A stretch of DNA of 64,000 nt from Amycolatopsis australiensis (lineage in GTDB: Bacteria; Actinomycetota; Actinomycetes; Mycobacteriales; Pseudonocardiaceae), in NCBI RefSeq assembly GCF_900119165.1, contig NZ_FPJG01000001.1, positions 8,786-72,785 of the forward strand, given 5' to 3'. Position 1 is the first letter of the stretch. Every line of letters begins with the position of its first letter. A model generated the notes under the pieces. It was not told the DNA's origin. It saw nothing but the letters and a program-made list of their open reading frames with translations, and searched no databases. The translations under genes and the position numbers were made by a program. Positions 55,378 through 63,356 of the stretch are shown here, in pieces.

Positions 55378-55677
55378 TAGTTTCCACGTCTCTTCTAGTA
55401 GGAAGTTCCTCTAAAAACTCTCTACCAGCTGAGATGCGCACGAATATCACGTGCGAAACTAGTTTTCTCGGGTCGCTTCCCTGTTTGACAGCTGGGCCGA
55501 CACGAGAGGCCGGGCGCGGAGCCGAGCATCCTGTGGGCGCAGGACGGCACCGCAGCCCGGCCGCTTCATCTCCGACTGGACTCGACCTACGAGGACAGTG
55601 CCCCGTAGCTCAGCTGTATGCCCGGAGGCTGGTGCCCTGGGTCGGGCCCCACATCGCGGGCGCCGATCGCTGCCGTC

Positions 55678-57681
55678 TCATCGCAGGCCCTCCGTACTGC
55701 CCGGCTCGGGCTGGCGCAGCGCGGCGTCGTCTGGACGATCGGTGAAGGCGGGCTGCAGCGCGAGTTCTTCGCCGGCGGTGATGAGGTCGGCCAGTACCGG
55801 GGCGGCGGAGTTCTCCAGCGTGTCGGCGGCGGCGAGGTAGGCCTCGGTGACCGCGACGGAGGAGTGGCCGAGGTCGGCGGCGAGCTGGCGGATGTGGACG
55901 CCGTGGGCTTCGGCGACGCGGGCGTAGAAGTGCCGCGCGCTGTGCGGGTGGATGGTGTCGGCGATCGGCCGCAGCGCCGCAGCGTGGGCCCGCATCGTCG
56001 AGGAACCGCTGGCCGCGGCGACGCGCAGCAGGCTCGTGCATAGCGACTTGAGGATGCGGGGAATCTGCTCGACGCCGAGGCGGGCGCTGCTGGTGGTGGC
56101 CAGCAGCGGTGTCGCCGCGGGTTTCGCGCCGACCTGCCCGGCGACGGTGAGCTCGGCGCCGGCCTCGTGGGCATCACGGGCGGTGAGGTAGGCGTCGAGG
56201 GAGTCCAGGGCGACGGCGGTGATCCGGACCCACCGGTTTTTCGCGCCCTTGCCGTGGATGTGCAGCGCGGGGTGCCCGTCGGGGCCGGCGCGGCGCAGAT
56301 CGCCGCGGTTGGCGGCGCAGAGCTCGTCGGCGCGGATGCCGGTGGTGGTGAGCAGATCGACCATCGCCGCGTGCCGCAGCGCCACGAGCTCGCGGGTGGC
56401 CAGCGGGCCGCGGCCGCGGTAGGTGCGGGCCGCGACCCGCAGCGCCCGGACCTGGGCCAGGGTCAGGGCGACCGTGGGCTTTTCCACGGGCGGGCGGAGC
56501 ACGCCGAGGCGGCCGCGTTCGGTGCGCGGCAGCGCCGCGGGCACCTCGAACGTGGTTTTCCCGCGCAGCCGCATCTCGCGGTAGAACGCGGAGACGTAGC
56601 CGAGCCGGGTTTTGCGGGTCCCGGCCGGGACTCCGGCGGCCTGCTGGGCGGCGAGCCATTCCCGCAGATGCTCGCGGCTCATCTCGGTCAGCGGGTTGAT
56701 CCCGGCGCGCTGGCACCAGGGGAAGAAGGTCAGCGGGTTCGGGGCTTCGGGGGCGTTGCGGGTCGGCTCTCCGCGCCAGAGCCGCTGATCGGCGCGGGGG
56801 ATCCCGAGCGCGTTGGCCGCGGTGGTGCGCGAGGTCGCGCGGGTGTAGCCGGTGAGCAGCCAGGCGGCGGTCTCGTCGACCAGCGGCCGCGCCCAGGCCG
56901 GTGCCCCCTCCTGTTCTTCCGGCTCGGCCGGTGCGGCGAGGCCGGTGCCGGGCGGCTCGGCGGCCAGCACGGTGCCCGCGGCCGCAAACCCATCTGCGGC
57001 GTCGTCGCCCGGTCGCTCGTCGATGTCGACGGCATGGCCGTGCTCGTCGACGGGCCGGGCACCGGCGAGCAGCTGCGCGGCGGGGTCGGGGTGCCTGCTG
57101 GCCCAGCTGGTCAGGTCGTGGGCGTGGGCACGGATCTGCACGGCCATCGCCGCCAGCGACACCGCGACCGGGTCAGGGTGCTCGACGGCGAGCGCGGCCT
57201 CGGCGGCGGTCTGCAGCAGCTGCGCGGCCTCCCGCAACGCCACGGCCTGGCCGACCAGGCGGCGGCGGGAGATCTCCCGCGCGCCGGTTTCGCTGCGGGC
57301 GTCGGCGCGGGGGACCAGCCGGGCCGCGCCGCGGGCGAGCGCGTCCAGCCGCGCGGCGAGCTCGTCGGCGTCCGCGCGCCGCTCGTCCTGGACTTCGCCG
57401 TCTGGTCCGGGGTGCAGCAGGGTGTGCAGCTGCCGGGTCAGCTCGAGGACCAGCTCGACCGCGCGGAGCCGGCCGCTGTCTGCGGGTTCGGTGGCGAGGG
57501 TCGGGTCGGTGCCGAGCGCGGCCGCCAGGTCTCGGCACGCCGCGGCGGCCGCGGCCAGGCGCTCACGCACCCACCCCGCGGCGGTGGCGCCGGCGGCGTG
57601 GTCGCAGTCGGCGGCCGCGGCGCGCAGCCGGACGGCGATCTCCGGTTCGGCCGGCCCGGACGGCGACATCGCGCTGCTCAT
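55678..57681 (-). CDS. tyrosine recombinase with long N-terminal extension
   Basis: A 667-residue protein from ATG 57681, which overlaps the upstream stop. Residues 1-250 are helical and unlike known integrases. 265-400 hold the core-binding domain (WLAAQQAAGVPAGTRKTRLG; GYVSAFYREMR). The catalytic domain has Arg450 (TTGIRADELCAAN), Lys478 (HGKGAKNRW), His580/Arg583 (HPHSARHFYARVAE), His606 (LGHSSV) and Tyr615 (TEAYL), a complete set. On a circular plasmid it likely resolves dimers; integration is possible. The unusual extension may be a partner-binding or DNA-targeting module. Target site unknown. Confidence 0.85.
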   Translation of the reverse strand: MSSAMSPSGPAEPEIAVRLRAAAADCDHAAGATAAGWVRERLAAAAAACRDLAAALGTDPTLATEPADSGRLRAVELVLELTRQLHTLLHPGPDGEVQDERRADADELAARLDALARGAARLVPRADARSETGAREISRRRLVGQAVALREAAQLLQTAAEAALAVEHPDPVAVSLAAMAVQIRAHAHDLTSWASRHPDPAAQLLAGARPVDEHGHAVDIDERPGDDAADGFAAAGTVLAAEPPGTGLAAPAEPEEQEGAPAWARPLVDETAAWLLTGYTRATSRTTAANALGIPRADQRLWRGEPTRNAPEAPNPLTFFPWCQRAGINPLTEMSREHLREWLAAQQAAGVPAGTRKTRLGYVSAFYREMRLRGKTTFEVPAALPRTERGRLGVLRPPVEKPTVALTLAQVRALRVAARTYRGRGPLATRELVALRHAAMVDLLTTTGIRADELCAANRGDLRRAGPDGHPALHIHGKGAKNRWVRITAVALDSLDAYLTARDAHEAGAELTVAGQVGAKPAATPLLATTSSARLGVEQIPRILKSLCTSLLRVAAASGSSTMRAHAAALRPIADTIHPHSARHFYARVAEAHGVHIRQLAADLGHSSVAVTEAYLAAADTLENSAAPVLADLITAGEELALQPAFTDRPDDAALRQPEPGSTEGLR

Positions 57682-58661
57682 ACCGCACCGCCCCGGCGGC
57701 GGACGGGCCCGGCCGCGACCATCAGCGGGACGTCGGCGGGCATCTCGATCGCGTGGTTCTGGTCGAGGACCATGCAGCGCAGGTCGGCGTCGGACTGCAT
57801 GACCGGCGCCCGGCCGAGCAGGAACGCGCCGACGCCGACGAGGAACACGCGGGTGACCGCGTCGGAGCCCTTCTTCGTCTGCGGCGCCTGGAACAGCAGG
57901 TAGCGGACGTGCTGCAGCAGCCGTAGCCGCTCGGCGCTGTCGCCGATGTCCGCGTCGGCCAGCAGGTACAGGGCGGTGTCGAAGATCGTGTCTGCGTCGT
58001 CGGGGTCGGCGGAGACGACGTAGAGCAGATCGCCGCCCGTCTCCATCCGGCTGGTATCGCGCCCACGAGCGGCGACCCGGGCGGTCAGCTCGTCGGCGAT
58101 GGCGCGCGCGGCATCGCCGCGGACGAGGCGGTTGCCGAGGATCTGCCGCCGCGTGCTGGGGATCCGTACGACGTTCTGCAGCACGTCCGGGTTTGGCAGC
58201 CACCCGGCGTTGTCGAAGCGGGCCTGGGCGAGCTGTCCGTAGCGCAGCATGATCTCGCTGGCCGGGGTCGGCCGGCCGCTCTGGAAGGTGCGGGTGGCCG
58301 GATCCCAGTGCGCGCCGTCGCGCAGCCGGCCGAGGTAGCCGATCCGGTCGTAGTTGGGGCCGCCGTCGCGGATCGTCGTCCGGAACCGTTGCGGGTCCAG
58401 CGGAATCCCGGTGCCGGGACGGCCGGGTGCCTGCAATGCGAGCTCGTAGCGCCATTGCACGAGATCGGCGTGCGCCTGGGCGAGCAGGTCGCGTCGCTGC
58501 AGCCGGGACCGGCAGCCCGGCCATTCGGCGACCAGCCGCCGGCGCAGCGCCTCGGCCGCGGCGGCCTGGTGCTGGGCGAACCCGCGAACGCGGGTCTGCT
58601 CGGCCGGGTCGCTGCTGCGCAGCGCCAGTTCCGGGGTCGGGAAACTCGCCGCGGTGATCAT
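57678..58661 (-). CDS. hypothetical protein
   Basis: A 327-residue protein from ATG 58661. A helical head (HQAAAAEALRRRLVAEWPG; RRDLLAQAHADLVQWRYELA) is followed by an alpha/beta body (DLLYVVSADPDDADTIFDTA; LQHVRYLLFQAPQTKKGSDA; VTRVFLVGVGAFLLGRAPVM). ATGA overlaps on both sides place it in a tight operon with the recombinase. No family recognised; conserved co-occurrence with the recombinase would be informative. Confidence 0.65.
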   Translation of the reverse strand: MITAASFPTPELALRSSDPAEQTRVRGFAQHQAAAAEALRRRLVAEWPGCRSRLQRRDLLAQAHADLVQWRYELALQAPGRPGTGIPLDPQRFRTTIRDGGPNYDRIGYLGRLRDGAHWDPATRTFQSGRPTPASEIMLRYGQLAQARFDNAGWLPNPDVLQNVVRIPSTRRQILGNRLVRGDAARAIADELTARVAARGRDTSRMETGGDLLYVVSADPDDADTIFDTALYLLADADIGDSAERLRLLQHVRYLLFQAPQTKKGSDAVTRVFLVGVGAFLLGRAPVMQSDADLRCMVLDQNHAIEMPADVPLMVAAGPVRRRGGAV

Positions 58662-59581
58662 CGAGTCCCTCGATCCTCGACGGCTGCAGCCAGCTGCGGC
58701 TGTCGGCAGGATGGGCAGTAGGCGCCGTACTCGAGCGCTTGGGGAAGGTGCCCGGCCCGATGCCGGCGGGCGAGGATCAGCCCGGCGGTGACCTCGGGTG
58801 GGTAGCCCAGCGCCAGGCCGCCGATCGCGACCGAGTAGGTCTCGTGGTTCTCGGCCGCGGTGAGCAGATCCAGATCGGCGAGCGTGGCCAGCTCGGCCAC
58901 CTGCTCTGCGGCCAGCTCGGCCGGGAGGACCCGCCGGTATTCGGTGGCCAGCGCGGGGAGGTCGAAGTGGTCGCCGAGGGTGCCGGGTTGGGCGGCGTAC
59001 GCCCAGCAGCCACGGGCGTGGAACTGGACGACGATCCCGGCGGTGCGGGCCGCTTCCACCCAGCGCCGCATGTCGCGGCGCGGGCGGATTCCGAAGTAGC
59101 CGCCCGGCTTGCGGCCGGACAGGATCGCCTCGGCCGTGAAGCGGTTCCAGTCTCCAAGGTCTGGTGCGCGGAAGCCGAGGTCGTCCAGGGTGCGCGCTTG
59201 GGCCAGGATCGGGTTCCACGGTGAAACCAGGGGGGACTGCCAGCGCATCCGCGGGCCGCTCCAGCGCCAGATCAAGCAGCCGTCCACCGCGGCCGCCCAG
59301 TCGGTCAGGCCATCAACGGCGGCGGGGCGGCAGTAGATGCCGTGCGCCGGGCGGCCTCCGGAGCGCCACGGGCCAGCAGCACTCTGCAGCGGATTGAGCC
59401 GGGCCAGCCACGTATCGGACCGGCCCGGTTCAGGGGTACGCGGATCGTCGCCGTCGACCGGGTCCAGCTCCCAGCCCTCCAGGTCCCGGCACGACGTGCC
59501 CAGCACGTCACTCCAGCGCACGAAGCGCCTTGCACCGGTTGGCGTGGCCATCGGTTCCCTCTCGTTGTCCGCGACGATCAT
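58658..59581 (-). CDS. hypothetical protein, Trp-rich
   Basis: A 307-residue protein; ATG 59581 (GGGGAAACCG) and ATG 59551 (GAGGGAACCG) have near-identical ribosome sites, and I use the first. Trp-rich segments (RFVRWSDVLGTSCRDLEGWE; CLIWRWSGPRMRWQSPLVSP) lead to GGYFGIRPRRDMRRWVEAAR and a tail with YCPSCRQPQ. The single C-x2-C may bind zinc with other residues. Coupled to the next gene by ATGA. Function unknown. Confidence 0.65.
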   Translation of the reverse strand: MIVADNEREPMATPTGARRFVRWSDVLGTSCRDLEGWELDPVDGDDPRTPEPGRSDTWLARLNPLQSAAGPWRSGGRPAHGIYCRPAAVDGLTDWAAAVDGCLIWRWSGPRMRWQSPLVSPWNPILAQARTLDDLGFRAPDLGDWNRFTAEAILSGRKPGGYFGIRPRRDMRRWVEAARTAGIVVQFHARGCWAYAAQPGTLGDHFDLPALATEYRRVLPAELAAEQVAELATLADLDLLTAAENHETYSVAIGGLALGYPPEVTAGLILARRHRAGHLPQALEYGAYCPSCRQPQLAAAVEDRGTR

Positions 59582-59604
59582 CGGTTTCCCCTGGTGTTGA
59601 GGCT

Positions 59605-60276
59605 TTAGTTGCCGTCCTCGTCGCCACGCTGCGAGCCCACGCACCGGGATGGGTTGTCCCGCAGGCACACCTTGCCGCCGGCCACGCGCAGCCCGGCGTC
59701 GTCGAACGCGGTCGTCCAGTCCGCCGCGATCGCCCGCTGCGCGGTGGCGAGCGGGACCAGCCCGGAGCAGACCGCGCTGTGCAGCTTGTTCTCGACCGCG
59801 TCCTTCGGGTTCGGGATCTTGCCGGGCTCGACCCACAGGTTGGCTGGATCCGACGGCGCCCCGCCGAGCTCAAGGGAAATGAGGTGATCCAGCTCGCCCT
59901 CGGTGGACGTCGGCAGCCCGTAGGCGGCGTCGATCTGCTTCTTCAGCTTGTTCGTGACCGACGTCGGCGGCCGGATCGTCTTGGTCCAGCCGGACGCGCA
60001 GATGGTGGTGCCGATGGTGGCCTGGGTGACCTGCGGGTTGACCGTGCCGGGGGTGCAGTGCGGGTCGGGCAGGTCCTGACCGTTGTGGTGGCCCAGCGTG
60101 CAGCTGCTCGCCGCGGGCACCGGCGCATTCGCCAACGCCGTCGCCGGGGCACCGGCCGTGGATCCCGCGGCGGCCGTCGTTGTCGTGGCGGCGTGGCCGG
60201 GCTGGCACGCCGCGAGCGCGGCGGCCGCCAGGACCGCGGCGCCAGCGCGGCCGATGAGGGCGGTGGGTGTGGTCAT
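59605..60276 (-). CDS. secreted HNH-type nuclease-like lipoprotein
   Basis: A 223-residue protein from ATG 60276 (GAGGAG site). The signal sequence GAAVLAAAALAACQPG ends in a lipobox (LAAC). The body holds GELDHLISLELGGAPSDPAN, LWVEPGKIPNPKDAVENKLH and a C-terminal W-T-T-A-F segment, with several cysteines (CTLGHHN, CTPGT, TICASGW, SAVCSG) that may form disulfides. The DH-I--ELGG---D--NLW pattern is that of an HNH/His-Me nuclease family. It may degrade external DNA or act in transfer or competition; inference. Confidence 0.7.
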   Translation of the reverse strand: MTTPTALIGRAGAAVLAAAALAACQPGHAATTTTAAAGSTAGAPATALANAPVPAASSCTLGHHNGQDLPDPHCTPGTVNPQVTQATIGTTICASGWTKTIRPPTSVTNKLKKQIDAAYGLPTSTEGELDHLISLELGGAPSDPANLWVEPGKIPNPKDAVENKLHSAVCSGLVPLATAQRAIAADWTTAFDDAGLRVAGGKVCLRDNPSRCVGSQRGDEDGN

Positions 60277-60307
60277 CGTGTCTCCTCGGTCGGTCAAGCG
60301 AGATTGG

Positions 60308-60922
60308 TCAAGCGAGGTTGGCCAGATAGGCCACGGTCCGGTCGGCCAGCTCCGCGAAGGCCGCGGTGCGGATCGCTTCGCGATCGGCGGGGGTGGTCTC
60401 GTTAGCCAGCCGGGTGAGTTCGGCGGTGTCGCCGGCCTCCAGCGCGGTCATGAACGCCGCGAGCCGTCGGACGCGGTCGCGTCGGGTGAGTTCGTCGAGG
60501 ATCAGGCCGCGCCGCCACACCAGCCCGATCCGCTGCAGGACAGTCAGCGGGCTGTCGACGAGGTCGGTCTCGATCTCGTCGAGCCGCTCGTGCAGCGCGG
60601 CGTCGTCGGCCTGGGCGTAAAAGGCGCGGGTGTGCTGCTCCTGCGCCGCCTGGATCCGGCGGGTTCGCTCGGTGGCGAGGGTGCCGGCCCACAGCGCGGC
60701 CAGCTCGGCGGTCCACAGCTCGACCGGCCAGTCCGCGGCGATCCGGATCCGGCACGCGACGCCGTCGTCGCGGCGCCCGGCGATCACGACCATCCCCTCG
60801 GCATCGGGGGCGCTGACGTGGACGACCTCCACGAGCCGGGCGCGGGTGTCGGCCTGCTCCGGGTCGACGATCAGCGTCGCGGGGGAGAGGTGCGCGGCGG
60901 GTAGCCGATCGTTGCGGTTCAT
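60308..60922 (-). CDS. hypothetical helical protein
   Basis: A 204-residue protein: a beta-rich head (ARLVEVVHVSAPDAEGMVVI, AGRRDDGVACRIRIAADWP) followed by helices RTRRIQAAQEQHTRAFYAQA, ALHERLDEIETDLVDSPLTV and RDRVRRLAAFMTALEAGDTA. Start overlaps the TGA of the gene to its right by four bases. No motif recognised. It belongs to the 62133-55678 operon. Confidence 0.65.
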   Translation of the reverse strand: MNRNDRLPAAHLSPATLIVDPEQADTRARLVEVVHVSAPDAEGMVVIAGRRDDGVACRIRIAADWPVELWTAELAALWAGTLATERTRRIQAAQEQHTRAFYAQADDAALHERLDEIETDLVDSPLTVLQRIGLVWRRGLILDELTRRDRVRRLAAFMTALEAGDTAELTRLANETTPADREAIRTAAFAELADRTVAYLANLA

Positions 60923-62133
60923 CGGGCGCCCCCGGTGGGTCCGACGATCGCGCGGGCGTTGTCGGCGGCCGCGGCGAGGTTGGTCAGGTGGGCGCGTTCG
61001 CGCAGCGCGGCGACGACGCTTGCGGGCAGGCCGGCCAGCTGGGCGAGCGTGGTGGTGCGAGTGGTGTCGCCGCCGTCGGCCGGGTCGCCCCAGGCGTCGA
61101 CGCGCAGCAGCAGCGCGGCACGGTCACCGCGAGCAGTGCGAAGACGGTGGCGGATGTGGTCGCGCTGGGCGGCCCGGCTGGCCTGCAGGTAGGCCAGCGC
61201 GCCGACGAGGCGCTGCCCGGCGGCCGCGGCGGCCTGGTCCTCGGCGTGGGCCAGGCGCGCGAGCTCGGCGTCGGTGGTGTCGTCGTGGACGACCGCCAAC
61301 CGGGCCGGGCGGCCGGCGAACCACACCGGGGCCTGGCACACGCTCAGCGTCCCAGCCTGGATCCGTCGGTAGCGGTAGAGCGCGGCGAGCACACCCACCG
61401 CGTGGATCGTCCGGTAGCCGAAGCTCCGGTCGGCGTGCCCAGCGGCACACTGCAGCTCGGGCTGCTCGGCCCACTGGTAGGGGAGGTGCTCGGCGAGCTT
61501 GGCGGCCGCGGCGTCGAGTTCGGCGTCGGTGGCCGCGGCGTGCTGCGGGTCAGCCAGCGCCGGCGCGAGAGCGAACGCGTCCTCGAGGGCCAGGACGCCG
61601 ACGGCGGCGTAGCTGCCGACCTGGCTGGGTTCACGCAGCGCCCGCTGCGGGGATTCGGTGATCGCGGCGATGGTCCGGACGGCGATCGCGGCCTCGAGGG
61701 ACCAGTCGCAGCCGGGCGCCGACCGCTCCGGCACCTCGACCTGCCCGGCCAGCACGGTCCGGGCGTGGACGGCAATCAGCTCCAGCACCCGCGTGGCCTG
61801 ATCCGCATCGAGATCGTCGTACCGACACAGGAACCAGACCATCCGGCGCGGCATCGGCGTCGGAAAGCCGTGTCCGCGGGTGTACCAGTGGCCGCGCAGC
61901 TCGCGCGGAAGCTCGCCCTTGCGCAGCTGCTCGTCGTCCGGGCCGCAGTAGGCGGGGTCGGCGGACAGGGCCAGCTCGCCGGTGTCGAGGTCGAGGGTGA
62001 CCCAGCGGTAGTGGGCAGCGACGAACTGGCCAGGGTTGGCCGGCCAGCGGGCAGGATCGATCGGGACCACCTGCAGCGAAGCCTCGCTCGGAGAGGTCGA
62101 GGCGGGGGCGGGGGCGGTCATGGCGGCAGTCAT
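60919..62133 (-). CDS. hypothetical protein, first gene of recombinase operon
   Basis: A 404-residue protein from ATG 62133 (AGGAG-like site upstream; ATG 62121 is an alternative). An alpha/beta head (HYRWVTLDLDTGELALSADP; CRYDDLDADQATRVLELIAV) is followed by a helical body (GSYAAVGVLALEDAFALAPA; VHDDTTDAELARLAHAEDQA). One Cys pair (PELQCAAGHA) only. No known family. It is probably translated first in the operon leading to the recombinase. Confidence 0.65.
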   Translation of the reverse strand: MTAAMTAPAPASTSPSEASLQVVPIDPARWPANPGQFVAAHYRWVTLDLDTGELALSADPAYCGPDDEQLRKGELPRELRGHWYTRGHGFPTPMPRRMVWFLCRYDDLDADQATRVLELIAVHARTVLAGQVEVPERSAPGCDWSLEAAIAVRTIAAITESPQRALREPSQVGSYAAVGVLALEDAFALAPALADPQHAAATDAELDAAAAKLAEHLPYQWAEQPELQCAAGHADRSFGYRTIHAVGVLAALYRYRRIQAGTLSVCQAPVWFAGRPARLAVVHDDTTDAELARLAHAEDQAAAAAGQRLVGALAYLQASRAAQRDHIRHRLRTARGDRAALLLRVDAWGDPADGGDTTRTTTLAQLAGLPASVVAALRERAHLTNLAAAADNARAIVGPTGGAR

Positions 62134-62293
62134 GAGGCAGGGCTCCTTCGCGCGAAGTGGCGGGCGGCGTGCAGAGTGGTCGATTTCGCCGCATCGGACT
62201 GTCCATTGCCGGACATTCCGGTGTGATGTCGTCCGGTGAATCCGGGTTCAGCGGAGCTGGCAACCGGCCTTGGCGGCGTCTCCGGCGCGGTGG

Positions 62294-62452
62294 TCACGGC
62301 ACGAACACCTCGTTGCCGTCGGCCCAGAACTCCTCGCCCGTGCGCCCCTCGACGCGGACGTAGCCGTTGCGCTCTTCGACGATCTCGCCGTAGCGGTAGC
62401 TGTCATCGCCGTCGCTCTCCCACTCGATGATGTCGCCCTTCTTCGCGCCCAT
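62294..62452 (-). CDS. 52-residue SH3-like small protein
   Basis: The frame opens MGAKKGDIIEWESDGDDSYR, continues YGEIVEERNGYVRVEGRTGE and EFWADGNEVFVP. GGAGG stands seven bases before the ATG. The alternation of short strands (K-K-G-D-I-I-E-W, R-Y-G-E-I-V-E) resembles a small SH3-like barrel (KOW or Tudor type). It is the only gene between the recombinase operon and the HTH operon, on the minus strand. Function unknown. Confidence 0.7.
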   Translation of the reverse strand: MGAKKGDIIEWESDGDDSYRYGEIVEERNGYVRVEGRTGEEFWADGNEVFVP

Positions 62453-62554
62453 CTCGCTGCCTCCTCGTGTCCGGGTAACCGATCCTTATTTCACAGGTAA
62501 TCAGGACTAGTTCAGTACACCAGGCCGAATTGGCTCACGGCATCCGCCAAACGA

Positions 62555-62607
62555 GTGGTTGTCAGCCGAAGGCTGACAACCACGCATGTGTCAGCCGTAC
62601 GCTGACG
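62555..62607. promoter_or_regulatory. tandem palindromic operator TGTCAGC-N5-GCTGACA
   Basis: Site A, TGTCAGC CGAAG GCTGACA (62560-62578), sits in a longer perfect 13-bp hairpin (62555-62583). Site B, TGTCAGC CGTAC GCTGACG (62589-62607), starts 29 bases after A and ends three bases before the HTH gene start at 62610. This strongly suggests repression of the HTH operon, probably by its own product. Confidence 0.75.
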
Positions 62608-62609
62608 CC

Positions 62610-63356
62610 ATGATGTTGACCGAACCCGAGCCGGACGACACCGCTCCCTGGACCGACGCGACCCGCGCGAGACTGGCCGTGTCGCTCGCCGCGCGGGAAC
62701 TCGCCGACTCGCTGATCGGCTGGGTGCCGATCCCGCCGGCCGAGCTGACCATCACCGGCGGTCAGCACCGGCCACTGCCCGACCGCACGAGCATCGACGA
62801 CGCCGACCGGCTCCGCTCCCGGGTCGAGGACTTCGTGGAGCTGGTTGCGGTCTACGAGATGGTGTCCGGCGCGACCTGGGAGATGCTCGGCGACGACCTG
62901 GGCATCTCCCGCCAGAGCGCGCACCGCCGCTACGCCGAGGCGCTCGACCGGTTCAAGGGCGCCCTCCTCGAGGCCGAAGACGGCGTCGAAGGCAGCTTCC
63001 GGCTTCCCGAAGGCGCGGACAATCCGGAGTACTGGGGCCCTCGGCTGGACAAGTGGTACCGGGAGCGCCGGCGCCCCAGCGACCCGGCCCAGCAGGACGA
63101 CCCGGTCAGCGGCGGCATGACCCGGCTGCACCCGCACATCGAGCTGATGCGCCTGCAGCGCCGCCGCTCCCGCCTGCTGGGCGAATACCTGGTGCCCCCG
63201 GCCGAGAAGATTCTCCCGATCGCCGAACGCGAACTGGTGCTGTGGAAGCAGCTGGGCGAGGCCGGCCACGACGTCGCCGACGCCATTGAGCGGCTGCAAC
63301 GGCAGATCGCCGAGCTGCGCGCCACCACCGTCGCGGACGCCGGGGCTGATTCATGA
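62610..63356 (+). CDS. HTH regulator, complete copy (spans the circle join)
   Basis: A 248-residue protein from ATG 62610 (or 62613). Acidic head (residues 5-18), then helices around 20-35, IPPAELTITGGQHRPLPDR, and a helix-turn-helix (about 87-113: ATWEMLGDDLGISRQSAHRR) like sigma region 4. A Trp/Arg-rich linker and a helical tail (AERELVLWKQLGEAGHDVAD) follow. It overlaps the next gene by four bases. Two TGTCAGC-N5-GCTGACA sites just upstream are the likely operator. It continues past base 62639 as positions 1-717. Confidence 0.85.
   Translation: MMLTEPEPDDTAPWTDATRARLAVSLAARELADSLIGWVPIPPAELTITGGQHRPLPDRTSIDDADRLRSRVEDFVELVAVYEMVSGATWEMLGDDLGISRQSAHRRYAEALDRFKGALLEAEDGVEGSFRLPEGADNPEYWGPRLDKWYRERRRPSDPAQQDDPVSGGMTRLHPHIELMRLQRRRSRLLGEYLVPPAEKILPIAERELVLWKQLGEAGHDVADAIERLQRQIAELRATTVADAGADS

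Larger units (their letters stand above)
55030..55677. other. palindrome-rich intergenic region upstream of the recombinase operon's end
   Basis: No gene confidently supported. Contents: perfect hairpins at 55074-55101 and 55204-55243, a C6/G6 hairpin at 55359-55377, and an AT-rich stretch 55380-55480. The 14-base direct repeat TTGACAGCTGGGCC lies at 55046-55059 and 55485-55498. A short minus-strand frame (REFLEELPTRRDVETIPP) is open but unsupported. It could hold a recombination (res) site and promoters. Confidence 0.5.

Noticed and set aside
55380..55445. Possible tRNA on the minus strand (D-arm-like CTCAGCTGGTAGAG)
   Set aside because: No T-loop consensus and no acceptor stem; only the D-arm resembles a tRNA.
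55601..55640. tRNA-like CCCCGTAGCTCAGCTG
   Set aside because: Resembles the 5' end of a tRNA but has no anticodon arm, T arm or acceptor complement.
56167..57903. 578-codon plus-strand frame opposite the tyrosine recombinase
   Set aside because: Gly/Arg-rich antisense shadow; the minus strand carries the full catalytic motif set.
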